Source of the DNA: Tribonema minus
Lineage: Eukaryota > Sar > Xanthophyceae > Tribonematales > Tribonemataceae
Length of the DNA: 64,000 nt
Direction of reading: 5' to 3'
NCBI GenBank assembly: GCA_017506865.1
Contig: JAFCMP010000001.1
Location: 310,001-374,000, forward strand
Below are positions 20,256 through 32,200 of this stretch, piece by piece; the first letter of the stretch is position 1, and every line of letters starts with the position of its first letter. The notes beneath the pieces are model-generated. The model saw only the letters and a list, made by a program, of their open reading frames with translations. It was not told where the DNA came from and made no database searches. The position numbers and the translations under genes were made by a program.

Positions 20256-23200
20256 TCAAACGCGCTCGACCACAACGATGGAGCCCCTGTTGCCACGCGT
20301 AACACGCAGCGCATCGTCCAGGTAGAGGATGTCCAGGTAGCCCTCCGGCGGGCGGTTCATCGTGTACCTGAGGGCAGTACACGGTAGTACATCACAGCCG
20401 AGGAGAAGTGATGAGGTTAAGCGTGGTGCCGGTGAGGATGCTCCGCGTGTTGCTGCAGGTGATGCTCAGGCAGCGAGAACACGCTCTTTCTGCTGGACTT
20501 TAGCAGGACGCGCTTATGGCAAGCTCGCGTGGCTTTACCATTATCAGGTGAAACGCACACCATGGGTGTTTCAGTCGTCAAGGCACCTCTTTTCCTTCTG
20601 AGATTCATGAGGGTGCATCCTGATGACAGGCGTGCAGCACTCCGGCAACTGAGACAGCAGACAGGCCTGCTGGAAACTCTCGCAGTCAGTGGAGTCCTGC
20701 GTCAATGACAGTACTGTAACCCAAACCCTAACCCCTAAGCCTAACCTAACCCTCACCCTAACCCCTACCCTAACCCTTCATATCCTCGTCAATGCCTTTA
20801 GCGCCGCGCTGGGCTGCTGTTGGTTGTGGTGAAATAACCGGATTTGATCAAGCACCAGTAGTCGAAGTCAACATTTCAGCACGCAGCCCTTCCTGTAGAA
20901 TGAACTTGCGAAATTCACCGCACTGCCCATGCTGCCAATCCCTAACACCCTCGTTGGTATCACAAGTACAAACAGTCTAGGCGACAACACCTGGTGAAGG
21001 CTGGCATTTTCCTATGGCGTCTGCCGTTGTCCAAATGGGTGTATGCGGCACCGACCACACACTTTGCACCCTACCGCCATTGCACACATGCACGTACCGC
21101 TACGGGATAGAAAGAAGCTGCTCTGACAGCACCGCTGAGAGCTTTGCACCAACACTGTAGGATGGGACATCAAGAAAGCGGGTGAAGCATTTCCAGGAGC
21201 ATATAACACCTGTGTCCTCCATCCAATGCGCCGCTGAATGTAACAACAACGCTTGGGCTTCTAGATGCTAGCCACTACAATGCAAGACATCACGGAACAA
21301 GCAATGGCCAGGGATTGCACATTTCTCAGCAGCGCTTCAGATGTTGTCTCAGTAGCAGCTGCGCAATGCTGCTATCCCCCAGAGGGGGTCTCACCTCTGT
21401 ACCCCCTGGCCGGCGTCCGCAGGGGGCTGGAAGCCCATGAACAACTTCAACATGAGGTTGGTGAGCTTCTTGCCCAGGGGGACACGCGGCTTCTCCTTGC
21501 CTTCGCGTGGCTTGAAGACGGCCTCCCACTCAGCAAGGTCCTGTAAACAAGCACAAGCATCATGTATGGAGGTATGGGTGCATGGTGACTGGCTTGTGGC
21601 AGTTGGGGTGAGTGCTTTCTGCGCTGCAGGCATGGCAAACTCTGCACGTGTAGCACCAGATACTGCTATGAAGTGCAACAGTGGCTTGCTTGGGCTTGGT
21701 GCGCGTCAATGTTGCCTGTGCCTCACACAGCTGCACACAGGATGTTGTGAGCGTTGCGGTGTGCATGTCAGCGCATGGATCAATCACGCGCCGAAAGTGA
21801 CCAAAGCCCGGAGCGGTGACATCTGTTTAGGGTTAGCGTTAGGGTTAGTTAGGGTTAGGTCTCTTTGGAGTGCATACACTTGCTGGCATGTCCAGATCGC
21901 CAGCGCTCTGCTCCACCGCGCAGCGGCTAAGCATCACATTGCAATTTCTTGCAGCACGGCTTCGCTGAAAGGTTCAACCACAAGCACTGTCTTTGCTGTC
22001 TGCCCTGCTCTTTTAGTTCGCTTATCTCGTATTGCGCTTCTTGACGGTGTGCTGTACGTGTGCGCTTACAGACATGCCACTCTGAAGATAATAGGAGGTG
22101 TCAGTTCAACCAGCTGACCACTATCAAGGAACTCTTCAGCACCGACAGTGCCACCGGTGCCAGCCGATGTGTGGCGGGCGACCAAGTCAAAATCTATGTG
22201 ACAATCATGGAGTGTGACGACAACACGCAACGTGCCAGCAAGCCCAACCCACTTGCCGGTGTGCTGTGCACGCGCACCTACAGACATGCCACCTTTCAGA
22301 AGGTAATCGTCACAATCTATGATCGTCACATGGACCTTGACACTGTCACCCGCCACCCATCGGCTGGCACCGGTGGCGCTGTCGGAGCTGAAGAGTTCCT
22401 CGATAGTGGTCAGCTGGTTGAACTGACACCTCCTATTGTTTGTTGCGAGTAATCAAACAAACGTGCCCCATGCAAATTCACATGTTTGCTAGAATGCTTG
22501 GTTTCACTGCAGTGCTGCAAGCTACGATGCTGATGCCGAAGCTGAACGACCATGAGCGGAAGCATCGCACTTTCAAATCCTGACAGGTGTGTGTGTGATG
22601 CACAGGCCAAGGTTGCGGTGTGTCAGTGCACACCAATCACCTTGACGCCAATGTCTCCACACATATCAAGTGAATGCGCCCCATGAAGCACATCTACATG
22701 ACTGCTGCAAGGGGTGACTTGGGTAGCTTGTTCAGCGCACGCCTGCCTGGCCTTGCCGCTTGCAGCAAATGTGGTCTTGCATCGAATGCCTACACCCCGC
22801 ACAGAGTATGTAGCGTAGTAACCTCGCAAACTTCAACTGCCTGTGCAGCACTGCTCAGCAGATGAAGGTACCCGCCTGCCCCTATGCAGGTGACAGTTGG
22901 GGCAATTACCCGATGAGCTGAAAATAATTAGACTACAGAGTCAGAAGTAGCTATGGGTAGATGCTCAACGAGGTGCAAGTACGTACCTGCCCCTGAGCAG
23001 GCCTGAGCTCGAGGTAGGTATGGATAGATGCTCAACGAAGCGTCAGTACGTACCTGCCCCTGAGCAGGCCTGAGCTAGAGGTAGGTATAGGTAAATGCTC
23101 TACGAATTGTCAGTACGTACCTGCCCCTGAGCAGGCCTGAGCTCGCCCGCCCCAAAGGCGACGCGCAGCCGATTGGCGTCCTTGCTGTCCGGCCAGCACA

Positions 23201-25471
23201 CACCTGACACTGCCACCTGCAGAAGCGCAACAAGGCAAAAGCCGTGTTGAGCTCACTCCTGAGCTATGCAATAACTCAACAGCCCCAATGCTCGGCAACA
23301 GAGCTCAACGGCATACAGTACAGTCGCTGTGTATGAAAAGAGCTCAGCACTGGTGCAATCCTCGTCCCAGGTACTGTCAAGTGGTCAGCAGTGAAACAGC
23401 CACTGTTGTGTCACACATACATATGTACATACCTCGAGAAAGTGCGCACTGCAAGTAGTTGATAGGTTTGCGGTAATACAAGTCTTACATGGAGGTTTCT
23501 TGTCAACAAGCCTTGTTTGAGGAGGAGGTGGCCCTACGTTGGATGATGCAGAAACACCATCAAAACAAAGCTGTGCCTTATGTGCCTGACTCTCATCTAC
23601 GCTGCGGGAAGAAGCTAAAGAGGCACGACAAACCCACGCGTCTAAGTTGGGGTTCTCTGCCTGAGACGAGTTATCATTGTATGAGGTATGCATGTATGTA
23701 TCACACAGCACCGCTCAGCAGACCTCTGGCATTTGACGCTTCACACAATCAAGCATGTGGTGGCCTGTGCGCTGTCCAGCAAGCATGCTTCATAACTAGC
23801 CTCTGTGGCTGTCAGTGACTCTGACCCGCATGCGCAGATGACTCACTAGTCTTTCGCTCAAGAGGGCACTCTGCTTCTGAGTCGTGCATTTGAGTGACTC
23901 AGTCCAATGTGAGTCATTGACTCACCTCCCCACGCAGCTCCACGCCAGACTCCGGAGAGCGCGCCACAAAGGAGTTGACCAGGTCGTACGTCAACTCCCC
24001 GGGGCGATCTGCAAGCAGGTGAAGTTCCCAGCAGCTAAAGTTGAAGTGGGACAGAAGGCTTCAAGTGGGGTGCAGGTACAAATGAGCCCTGGCAGTAGTG
24101 TTTGATTTGTGAGCAGCTAGGATGCATGAACGTCGGCGGCGCTCCCCATGACTGCGATGTCCGCTAGCATGTCTGCCGACAAAAGTTGTCATCGTACTCA
24201 AGTGAAAACTTTGAGAAGCGTGTGCGTTCGCAGCACACGCACCATTCAACGGAGCAAAGTGCGCGCACACGCAAGCCATCAGCTGCATCACTGGCAGGGC
24301 TGGGGCTGGCAACAACAGTACGGCAAAGCTTTTCAGAGAGTGCATCACGCTGAAGTACTTCTGAAGAGGGGGAATGCGGGAGCATCCTCAGCATGTGCAA
24401 GCCGCCAGCAGATCCTGGTGAGTGGGCGCGTACGCAGCTACCTGTCCTGCATTTGCACGTTGAGGACTCAAAACCACTTTCCAGATCAGCACTAATAGCA
24501 CTGACACATCGTTGTCTGAGCACTGACCTCCTTGTCTCTCAGCAGGCACATCCTCAAGCGTATTGACGATGTGGGTGATGGACACCGGCAGCTTTGTGGG
24601 TTCAAAGAGGTTGAACGCCAACCGGCCCAGCGTGCACTCCCACCCCAACGGACCGCGCTTGCCATCTGGGAAACTGCAAGCGCAGGTCGCAAGAGCGAGC
24701 AGGTTGTGAACGAGAAAGGCACGGCATCAGCTTGAAGTAGCGGGAGGACGACATTGACAGCTAGCACTCTGCACTGCTAATGACAATGAAAAACACACAC
24801 GTCCTGTTTCTCAGAAGTACGCTGATGCCACTGGTTGCTGCATGCACATGTTGATGCTGCTATCGACACCACTGGACAGCACCACATGGTGAATTCGTGA
24901 CCATGGCATCGGCCGGCTAAAGTAACTCTGCACCCGGCACATCATGAACCAACGAGAGCAGCATGATCATGTGCGTATTTCGTGATGAATAGAAGAGCGA
25001 GTCTTATGTGGTGTCGACGAGTACAGCTACAGCATAGCGCATGAAAACCGGGCAATATTTATTCCGACTGGAAAATAACTCGTGCTTGGTCATGCCTACA
25101 TGAACAGATCAGTGCTGCACTGCAACTGACTTGAAGCCAGTGGTGGCGAATGCGCCCTTCAGCAGCTCTCGCTGCAAAGCTCCATCTGTTGTGGGATTGG
25201 TCTTTGAGAGTGCGTCTACAGCCACCGCAACAGCATCATTCTTGGTGTCGCCCTCATTCGCTTGAAGCTGCTTCGCCAGCTCCTCCTTTGCATCTCTGGC
25301 GGTGACAGCAGACATGCAGAGAACGGACCCCCGGCTGGTGGACGCTGCTGCGAAAGCACTCCGCGCGGGGAGCCGAACGCCAGGGCTCTGACTGTGTACG
25401 TGAAATGCCAGACCTGGCGTCGCCAGAAGGGTAGCTGTCGCTGCTAGCACTAGTACACTGAATCGGCACAT
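20256..25471 (-). CDS. Plastid lipid-associated protein (PAP/fibrillin), 6 exons
   Basis: Fibrillins bind lipids at plastoglobules and thylakoids. Exons 25471-25131, 24673-24528, 24008-23926, 23216-23121, 21540-21395 and 20367-20256 join in phase to 307 aa. Residues 1-22 are a signal peptide (LVLAATATLLATPGLA) followed by FHVHSQ. An aromatic residue at the cleavage site is the plastid-import mark in red-derived complex plastids. Family landmarks are VDALSKTNPTTDG, LGWECTLGRLAFNLFEP, SGVCWPDSKDANRLRVAFGA and the terminal GYLDILYLDDALRVTRGNRG, ending VVVERV. All introns are GT-AG. Intron 4 contains a threefold tandem copy of the exon 4 donor region, a foldback repeat and TTAGGG units. Intron 5 holds a CCCTAA tract. 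The gene is transcribed divergently from the ADP-ribosylglycohydrolase. Confidence 0.93.
20714..20780 (-). repeat. Degenerate CCCTAA telomere-like tract
   Basis: About ten imperfect CCCTAA units (with CCCCTAA and CCTAA variants) lie in fibrillin intron 5. Confidence 0.9.
21824..21858 (+). repeat. Short TTAGGG tract
   Basis: TTAGGG/TTAGCG units with a GTTAGTTAGGG variant, inside fibrillin intron 4. Confidence 0.85.
22085..22437. repeat. Foldback (inverted repeat) element, about 350 bp
   Basis: The arms at about 22,087-22,207 and 22,315-22,435 are reverse complements at roughly 85-90 percent identity. Both start with AATAGGAGGTGTCAGTTCAA read inward. The outer flank and the loop also share TACAGACATGCCAC. 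It could extrude a long hairpin. No coding capacity is evident beyond shadow frames, and it sits in fibrillin intron 4. A MITE-like or snap-back origin is likely. Confidence 0.8.
22978..23143 (-). repeat. 67-bp tandem repeat duplicating the exon 4 end and its 5' splice site
   Basis: AGTACGTACCTGCCCCTGAG followed by CAGGCCTGAGCT occurs at 22,978, 23,045 and 23,112, exactly 67 bp apart. The last copy is the real end of fibrillin exon 4 with donor GTACGT (minus strand). The other two are intronic and carry 23 nt of exon plus the donor. The spacers share GTAGGTATGGATAGATGCTC-like sequence. Confidence 0.95.
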
Positions 25472-26228
25472 GCTGCGCTACTGCAGAGGGGAACAAGTAT
25501 TGAGGGAAAGAGGGGCGCTAGCTGTCGCTCACACTGCAGGACAATGGCATGGCGTGTCACTATCACTCTTTAACTTCATATTTTGCCAATTTTAGCGGGT
25601 CCCTTACGAAGGGAAACAGCGGCTGCTGCGAGGCGAAAAACTAGCCGGTGTCTGGCGCTAAGACGCGCTCGCCAAAAGGCCGCACCTTCCTTGCCCCTTC
25701 CGCAGGCTAGTCCCCGTCGCCACGCTGGTGCCTGTGACCCTGGCTCGGTTGAGGCCCCTGAGGGCGACAGTCCTGCACGCAGTTGTCGTGGTCCAGCTTC
25801 TGCGCAGCAGCGGCGGCAGCAGCGACTGGACAGCAGGTGGCAGCAGTAGCACCAGTCGGGGAGCCCACCTTGCAGGCGAGCGGGCGCCTGGCACGTGCAT
25901 CTGGCCATCCATGGGATGCACGCAGGTTCGGTCGAAACACAATTAGTACCACTCGTCGTAATCAGCAGCACTATCATCCGCTAGTCTTAAGCGCCTGCAA
26001 GAATTTACCCCTTTCAGGCCTGCCGTAACGTGCTGCACAGAGCTCAGGTCAGCCGGACCCCTCCGCCGTATCTTGGAATGGCCGAGACCCTCTTGATTGC
26101 AATGCACAGCCCGAGGCCCGCCAGTTCCACTGCAGGGCCCAAACTTATTCGCATCGCTGGTGTGTGAATCACAACTTGGCAAGCCTTTTGTGCTGCTTGG
26201 GCTCGCATGACAACAATTCACGATCTTT
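25472..26228. other. Intergenic region between divergent genes
   Basis: It separates the fibrillin start (minus) from the ADP-ribosylglycohydrolase-like gene (plus), so both promoters should be here. Open frames of up to 133 codons exist on both strands, but they overlap, are GC-driven and match nothing I know. No TATA-type element is obvious. Confidence 0.5.
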
Positions 26229-29200
26229 GTGTCCCTGCGCATGTTTTCGTGTTGTGTGCGTGAATGGCAACTTATCTGCCATCGAACTTTGCGGTCGTGT
26301 ACCGAGTACGTGCTGTCCATGCCGTCCCTTCATTACCTCCACTGCTTGCCCTGGTGTCGACATGTGCAGGCGAAACCGGGTCACTTCCTGGACTCGCCAG
26401 TCACGAAGCAGCAGGACGCGCCCCCGGTCACCCCCCCCGACCTGCAGTCATCGGATGATGCTGCAGCCATCGCAGCAGCTCAGTCGTTGGCTGCCGCCAT
26501 AGGCACCACCTCCACATCAGCGGGCCCGATACCAGACACCGTCTACCGCACCACCATCAACACGCCTTACGACTTGCAGTCGTCGGACGAAGCAGCTGCG
26601 AAGGCAGCGGAGGATGTCGTTAGGCTGCTGGCGGGTGTGAGCAGCCCTGCGGAGGCGGTGGAGGACAGCGTGCCGTCGCCCAGCAGCACGCGCGCGCGCG
26701 CGGCCGTGCTCGCGAGCTTCGTGGCGGACGCGGCGACCACCGGCGTGCACTGGATCTATGAGCAGGACAAGGTGAGAAGAGCACCAGCTGCTGCAGGATG
26801 CATCTGCAGCAGGCTCAGTAGCTCATATGCGACAAAGGCCGGGTCAGATAGTAGCCATTTTACTCTTTTGTTGGACAGGCCAGCCTCACCCGGCAGCACG
26901 CACACTCACACGTCGGCGCGGGCGGCATGCTGGATGCACACCCGCTGTGACAACAGGTGGCGATTTCCGGCGTCGAAACATTGGAGAGTGCTGGGAAGAT
27001 AACGCGCGGTCGACACAGGCCAATGAGCTGACTTTGGTTATGCGTGGTGCTACATCTGTTGTGGAGGATGGTCCGGTGTGAGAGCGCGTGTGGCCGAGCC
27101 ATGTGGGGGGGACGACAACATCGGTGCAAGCATTTAGATCTGGTGGTTTCGGCCGGGCCGCGCGACGTCTAGCGAGCTAGTGAGACCGTGTTGTGTGTAT
27201 CACAGCCGTCGTGGCTGCCGGCTGGCGCTGTTTTCAGATTCCCATGGTCTTTGCGTTGGGTCAGGGTAAGCAAAGTCTTGAGCCGCACAATTTTGCCATT
27301 GGCGCAGGTGTGGCGCCTGCTCACAGGTGAAATGTCTACTTCGGAGTATTCAAAACTGCTCACTGTTACAGCTCCCTGCACTCAGCGGCCTTGAAATTTG
27401 TGACTGGATTACGGACTGCACCGAAACTCTGCTGCGCGCAACACCACCTGCTCAATCCCACATGGCCTGGGACATGCCTGCAGCGGGAAAATCACATCTG
27501 GCTCAAGTATTCGATTGCGCTTTTCATGATTGACGAGACAGTCTCGACCACAAGCAGGGTTAGTAAGGGCAAAATGATATGGAGGGTGAGCACTGACGTG
27601 CGTGTCTGACGCGTGTCATGCTGCAGGTGGCGGAGCTGGCAGCGGCGGATGCTAGGCAGGGCAGATCCATCGCCTTCCACTGTGAGTGACTTGCAACAGC
27701 TGCCGCTCACGTAGGCATGCGAGCACGATTAATGATCAGTACGGCAGTGCTCGGTATTACACTGCCCGTCAGTGCAGTGCCGGGGCAACAAGCATGGAAT
27801 ACCTGTGCAGTTGAATGGCCTGCCTCAAGTTATTCCACTGCAACTGGTCATCGTACAAGGATGATTTGAGGATGCACGAAAAGGAGCTCGAAAAGGTCCT
27901 CCATGCATACTCTCAAGTATTTAAGAAGTGCTCCTCCAGAGTATATCTCATTGAGGTGCACGTCTAAGACATGTTCTTGAAGTTAAAGTTGGGTCAATTG
28001 GGTTCAACACCCACATCGGCGTGGCACATGTATTTCAGTCAACCAATGACCACGACCTGCTGTAGATGCGCCACTTCATGAACAGCACCTAAGCTATTGT
28101 ATAGAAGTACTTGTGGAGGGTGCCAGCCTGCGGCCACGCTGCCAACTTTCGGCACTTGCCCGCCTTTCAAAGTTCACCCACTGATACCAAGTGCCAGCAG
28201 AAATAGCAGAGATGGCAGGTCTGTAATTGTTTGGTTTGTGATTCAGTAGTGCGTGCAAGAAATATTCAAGTTCATTCTTAATGCCAATATTCTTGCAGCT
28301 CAACTCCTGCTCATCCTCATCGTTGACTGATGCTGTTACAACACTGTTGATGCTCGCTGCTGCAGACCCCCCTGCATGCCCCTTTTACACCACCCAGGTG
28401 GGGGATGCATCCCCCTGGGCACACGAGCTGATCCCCCTGCTGAGAGTTGTGGCATCGACCAAAACCATGGACCCTGAGGTGTATGCGTCCGCGTGCCGCC
28501 ATTACTTCAAAGGTGCACACACACTGTAGTTCAAGTTGTTGTGCATGCTGTCCGTGTGGCGCGCCATTTGCCAAGTGATGAAGAATCTGCTTCATGCCAT
28601 GCAGTTTGCCAATAGCAGGCAGTAGTTGGGTTATCAGAGCTGGCAGCTGCTTGTTGACACATCCTGCGCTGTGTCCGGAGCTCTGGTGGTCGTGCACTGT
28701 TCCACTCTGCGCAACAAGGGGCCTCTGCTGTCCTTTCAATACCCAGCCTGCACGCAATTGCTCTAGTATAATTCTCAGTATATGAAAGCATGCCCAAACT
28801 GCATGCACCGATTGCTTTAGTGTGATTGAAATATGTGGAAGCATCTCAATACAAGTTGCTGACCCCCTTCACATGGCTGCAAACGTGTGGTGGTTGTTGT
28901 GCCTGTACTGCAGAGGAGTCTGCATTTATACCGTACACAAACAGCGCGCTGCGCAACGCGTTTGCCAACATGAACGCCGGCAAATCCTGGCGCGAGGCGG
29001 CTACCGACGACACGCAGGCACACGGCATGGGCAAGGTACGCAGGTGTAGTGTGGCCTATCCCTACCCCATGCATGGGAAACGGACGTGTGCATGTCATGG
29101 CATGGGCCAGCTATCATGTGCGCCTGAAACATGGCATGCGCAAGGTATGTACACAACTCTTTGACTTCAAAGTGTCATGTTTAATAAAGTGCTGTGAGCT

Positions 29201-32200
29201 CGTGCCATCCAAAATGCCATCCCCTGAGGGCCGCAGCACCGGTGTACCCACATGCGTCCCCCCCTTTCTGTTTGATGTCCACTGTCACCTGATGCGCTGA
29301 TGGCGCTTAACATCTCATCATCTGTCCCCTGTAGCAGTGCCATGTGATTCATGCGTCTTTATCGACTGCCTCGTGCACGGTAGTCTCCTATCCTAGTGGC
29401 GCTCTACGACAGTCAGTCAGTAAATCCATTATCACGTGCCCGGGCCAATTCACAACACCGCATCAGCACAATGCTCTCAAGTAGCCAATCACGGTTGCAC
29501 ACTTCAACCTGAGTACTCGTCCTGCCGTCAATTAAAAGTTGCATCGCCTGTAACTGCCATATGCATGGTGCTGGCCGGCCTCTTAAACAGCACTGTTTTG
29601 TAGGGATATGGGCTAAGGTCACGGAGGGATATCGCAGAGTGTACCCACACGTAGAGTTCTACGATCTTTTGATTCGTTTTTACATAGAAAACCTAGTCAA
29701 AACCTCAGCGAGCGTCAATAGCGGCATTGATTATCTCCAGCGCCTGTTCAATTTATTCTGTTCCATTCATTCTGCGTGCGCGCACCAGGCTCCTATTCTG
29801 GTGGCGCTCTACCACGGTCAGCCGGAGCTGCTGGCGATCAAGGCGGAGGAGGCGTGCCTTGTCCATCAGAACAACCCCATGGCCGTCAACTTTGCTGTGG
29901 CCTCTGCACAGGTGCTGTACCTACTGACATTGCAATATAAATGTACCAAACATTGTCACCTAGAGCTTCACGATCACCCCCTGTGTCGTAGTGCTGCCGC
30001 CTTTGCTCATCGGTGGTGTGCTCTGACCCTGTCTTCGGGTGTCGTCACAGGTGACACCATTTCCGATACAGCACGCGGCTGGTTTGCTGTGTCTCATGCG
30101 CACCCGCTCACAGATGATGCCTGCTTCTGGCAGCCCCGTGTGGGACAGCCTGGATGCGCCCTCGTTTTGTTGAAGTGCTATGTTGAAGTAGATGTACAAG
30201 CATGCCCAACGGTGCACTGTCCCCGTCATTCTTGTAGTTTGATCACGCACAGAGCGCAATCACTCGCGTTCTTGCGCAGTGACTGTTGAGACATCAAGCC
30301 TATGCACAGCGCCAGGACAGCCACGCCCTCCATGATGCGCCATCCGCCATATCTCGCACCGAGCACTGTTTTGTCATCATATCCAACGCACTCCTGTCAT
30401 CGAGATTGTGCTCACCGCTGCAGCACCATGTGCCTTAGTCCAAATGGAGTCCAAAGTGCATCCGCCTCGTGAGATGGCATGACGCAACCCAACCTCACGT
30501 TGCGGTTCCAGGTCAATAGGTGCGTCGATAGGTTCACATGGCTAGCTACGCACGCTCTAATCTGACTTTGCCTTTGTGCTCGCTGCAGATTCTGGACCGC
30601 ATTGTGGAGGGCAGCACCATCAAGGACGCGCTGGAGTGGGCCGCAGCACCAGGCAACCTGCCGGTGAGCGGTGCTGTCGGATAACAGCTTCAACTTGAAC
30701 TCATGAAAAGTGACAACCATGAGATTCTGCACTTAGGGGAAGAGCTAGGGATAGGAGTAGGGTTAGTGAGTTAAGTCAGGGGTAGGAATAGGGTAACGGC
30801 TGGGGGTTAATCATAAGGGTTAGGTCAGGTTTGGGGTCCGGGTTGACAGCCAGAGTACAAACTTCATCTGCTCGCCTCTGGAATGTCAAGCTGACACCAT
30901 GAGCTTGTGTGAACGATGAATGACATTGTTGTATGAGAGATGTGCTCGAGTGGCAAGCAGCACCTGGCGACGACCTGCTGGTAACTGGCCCGATGTCCAA
31001 ACAAAGCTCAAACATCTGTATTCGAAACAGTGAGGGGGGGTCAAGACGGCTGCGCCGCAGCGCTCACCAGACAACGACGACCCGTACCGTTGCCCTGCAG
31101 GAAACTGAGCACTGCGGTGCACTGGCAGACACTTCAACAAAATCATTCCATGCGGCTGGCGTCCTTTTGCTGGCAGGCTCATCAACACAACTTCAACTTT
31201 CCATACACGACCGATAATGGGTGCGGCTGTTGTGGTCTATGCCAGTAATGGGCACTGCCTGCTGCTCTCCAGTCAGAATACCTCATGTGTGAGGGTGAGC
31301 CTTCTGCCTCTGAACATGAAAGCTGCCCACATTACTTCAATTGTGACTTTAATGCAATTTTTGCATATAGCAGTTTGCTGATAAATGCCCCCCTGGGTGG
31401 TGTGCAGGCTGAGGCGACAGAGGCAGTGGCAGCAGCGCTCGCCAGGAAAGACCAGGGCTTCTCACAGGCCGTCAAGGAGATGGGGCTGAGGTAACTTGAT
31501 GTTCAGTGTTCGACATTGCTTGCGTGACGTGAAGAAATGTGAAAGCGCTAGTGTCCCCTCCGCTGTTGGCTTTGCACGACTCGTCATTTGAGCAACTGCT
31601 GTCACCTCATGTCTGCCTGCGCAAGTGTGTATGTATGTATACTCACCGCTCTGCTCGCCACATATGTGTTCACCGCCACCGCACACTCGTCAAGTGGCGG
31701 TGCGCACACATCGCAATGTTGGTGTACAGCTGCATCGTGAAGCTCACCACAGGCACGCCACGGCTATCAGGCATTTCACCAGTTTCTGACGTCCAAATTG
31801 CGCTTTGATGCACCACAACAGTCACGGTTTGCATTACGATTGACGAGTGTGTGCGCACAGCTGCTCCTTTCAGCACTGAGTCACATCTGATTTGATCACA
31901 AACCCACACGTCACCAAATCACTTGCCGTCGTGCAATCCTGTGTGCGCTTCACAACATGTTGATGTGTAAATATGTATGACTCTACCGCTTGCCGTCACT
32001 TGCAGCTGCGCAGCTGTGCGCTTCACGATTAGGTTTATTTGCTCAAAGCTGTGTCTTGAGCATTTGCCAACTTCCGATATGTACATCTGCACGCCACCAC
32101 AGCATCTGCCCATGTGTTCCATTGAAATCACCATTACCACATAACTTGCGGTCACGTGCAGCTGCGCTGCTTACCGTCGTGCGACCCTGGGGGCACTTGA

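Noticed and set aside
22060-22452. 130-residue frame in the fibrillin intron as a gene
   Set aside because: Both strands give similar peptides because the DNA is an inverted repeat, and it lies within an intron.
25576-25977. 133-residue minus frame upstream of fibrillin
   Set aside because: Overlapping frames on both strands are open, composition is biased and there are no motifs.
26827-27533. Short frames in introns of the ADP-ribosylglycohydrolase-like gene as genes
   Set aside because: They fall between exons whose phases join perfectly and show no family similarity.
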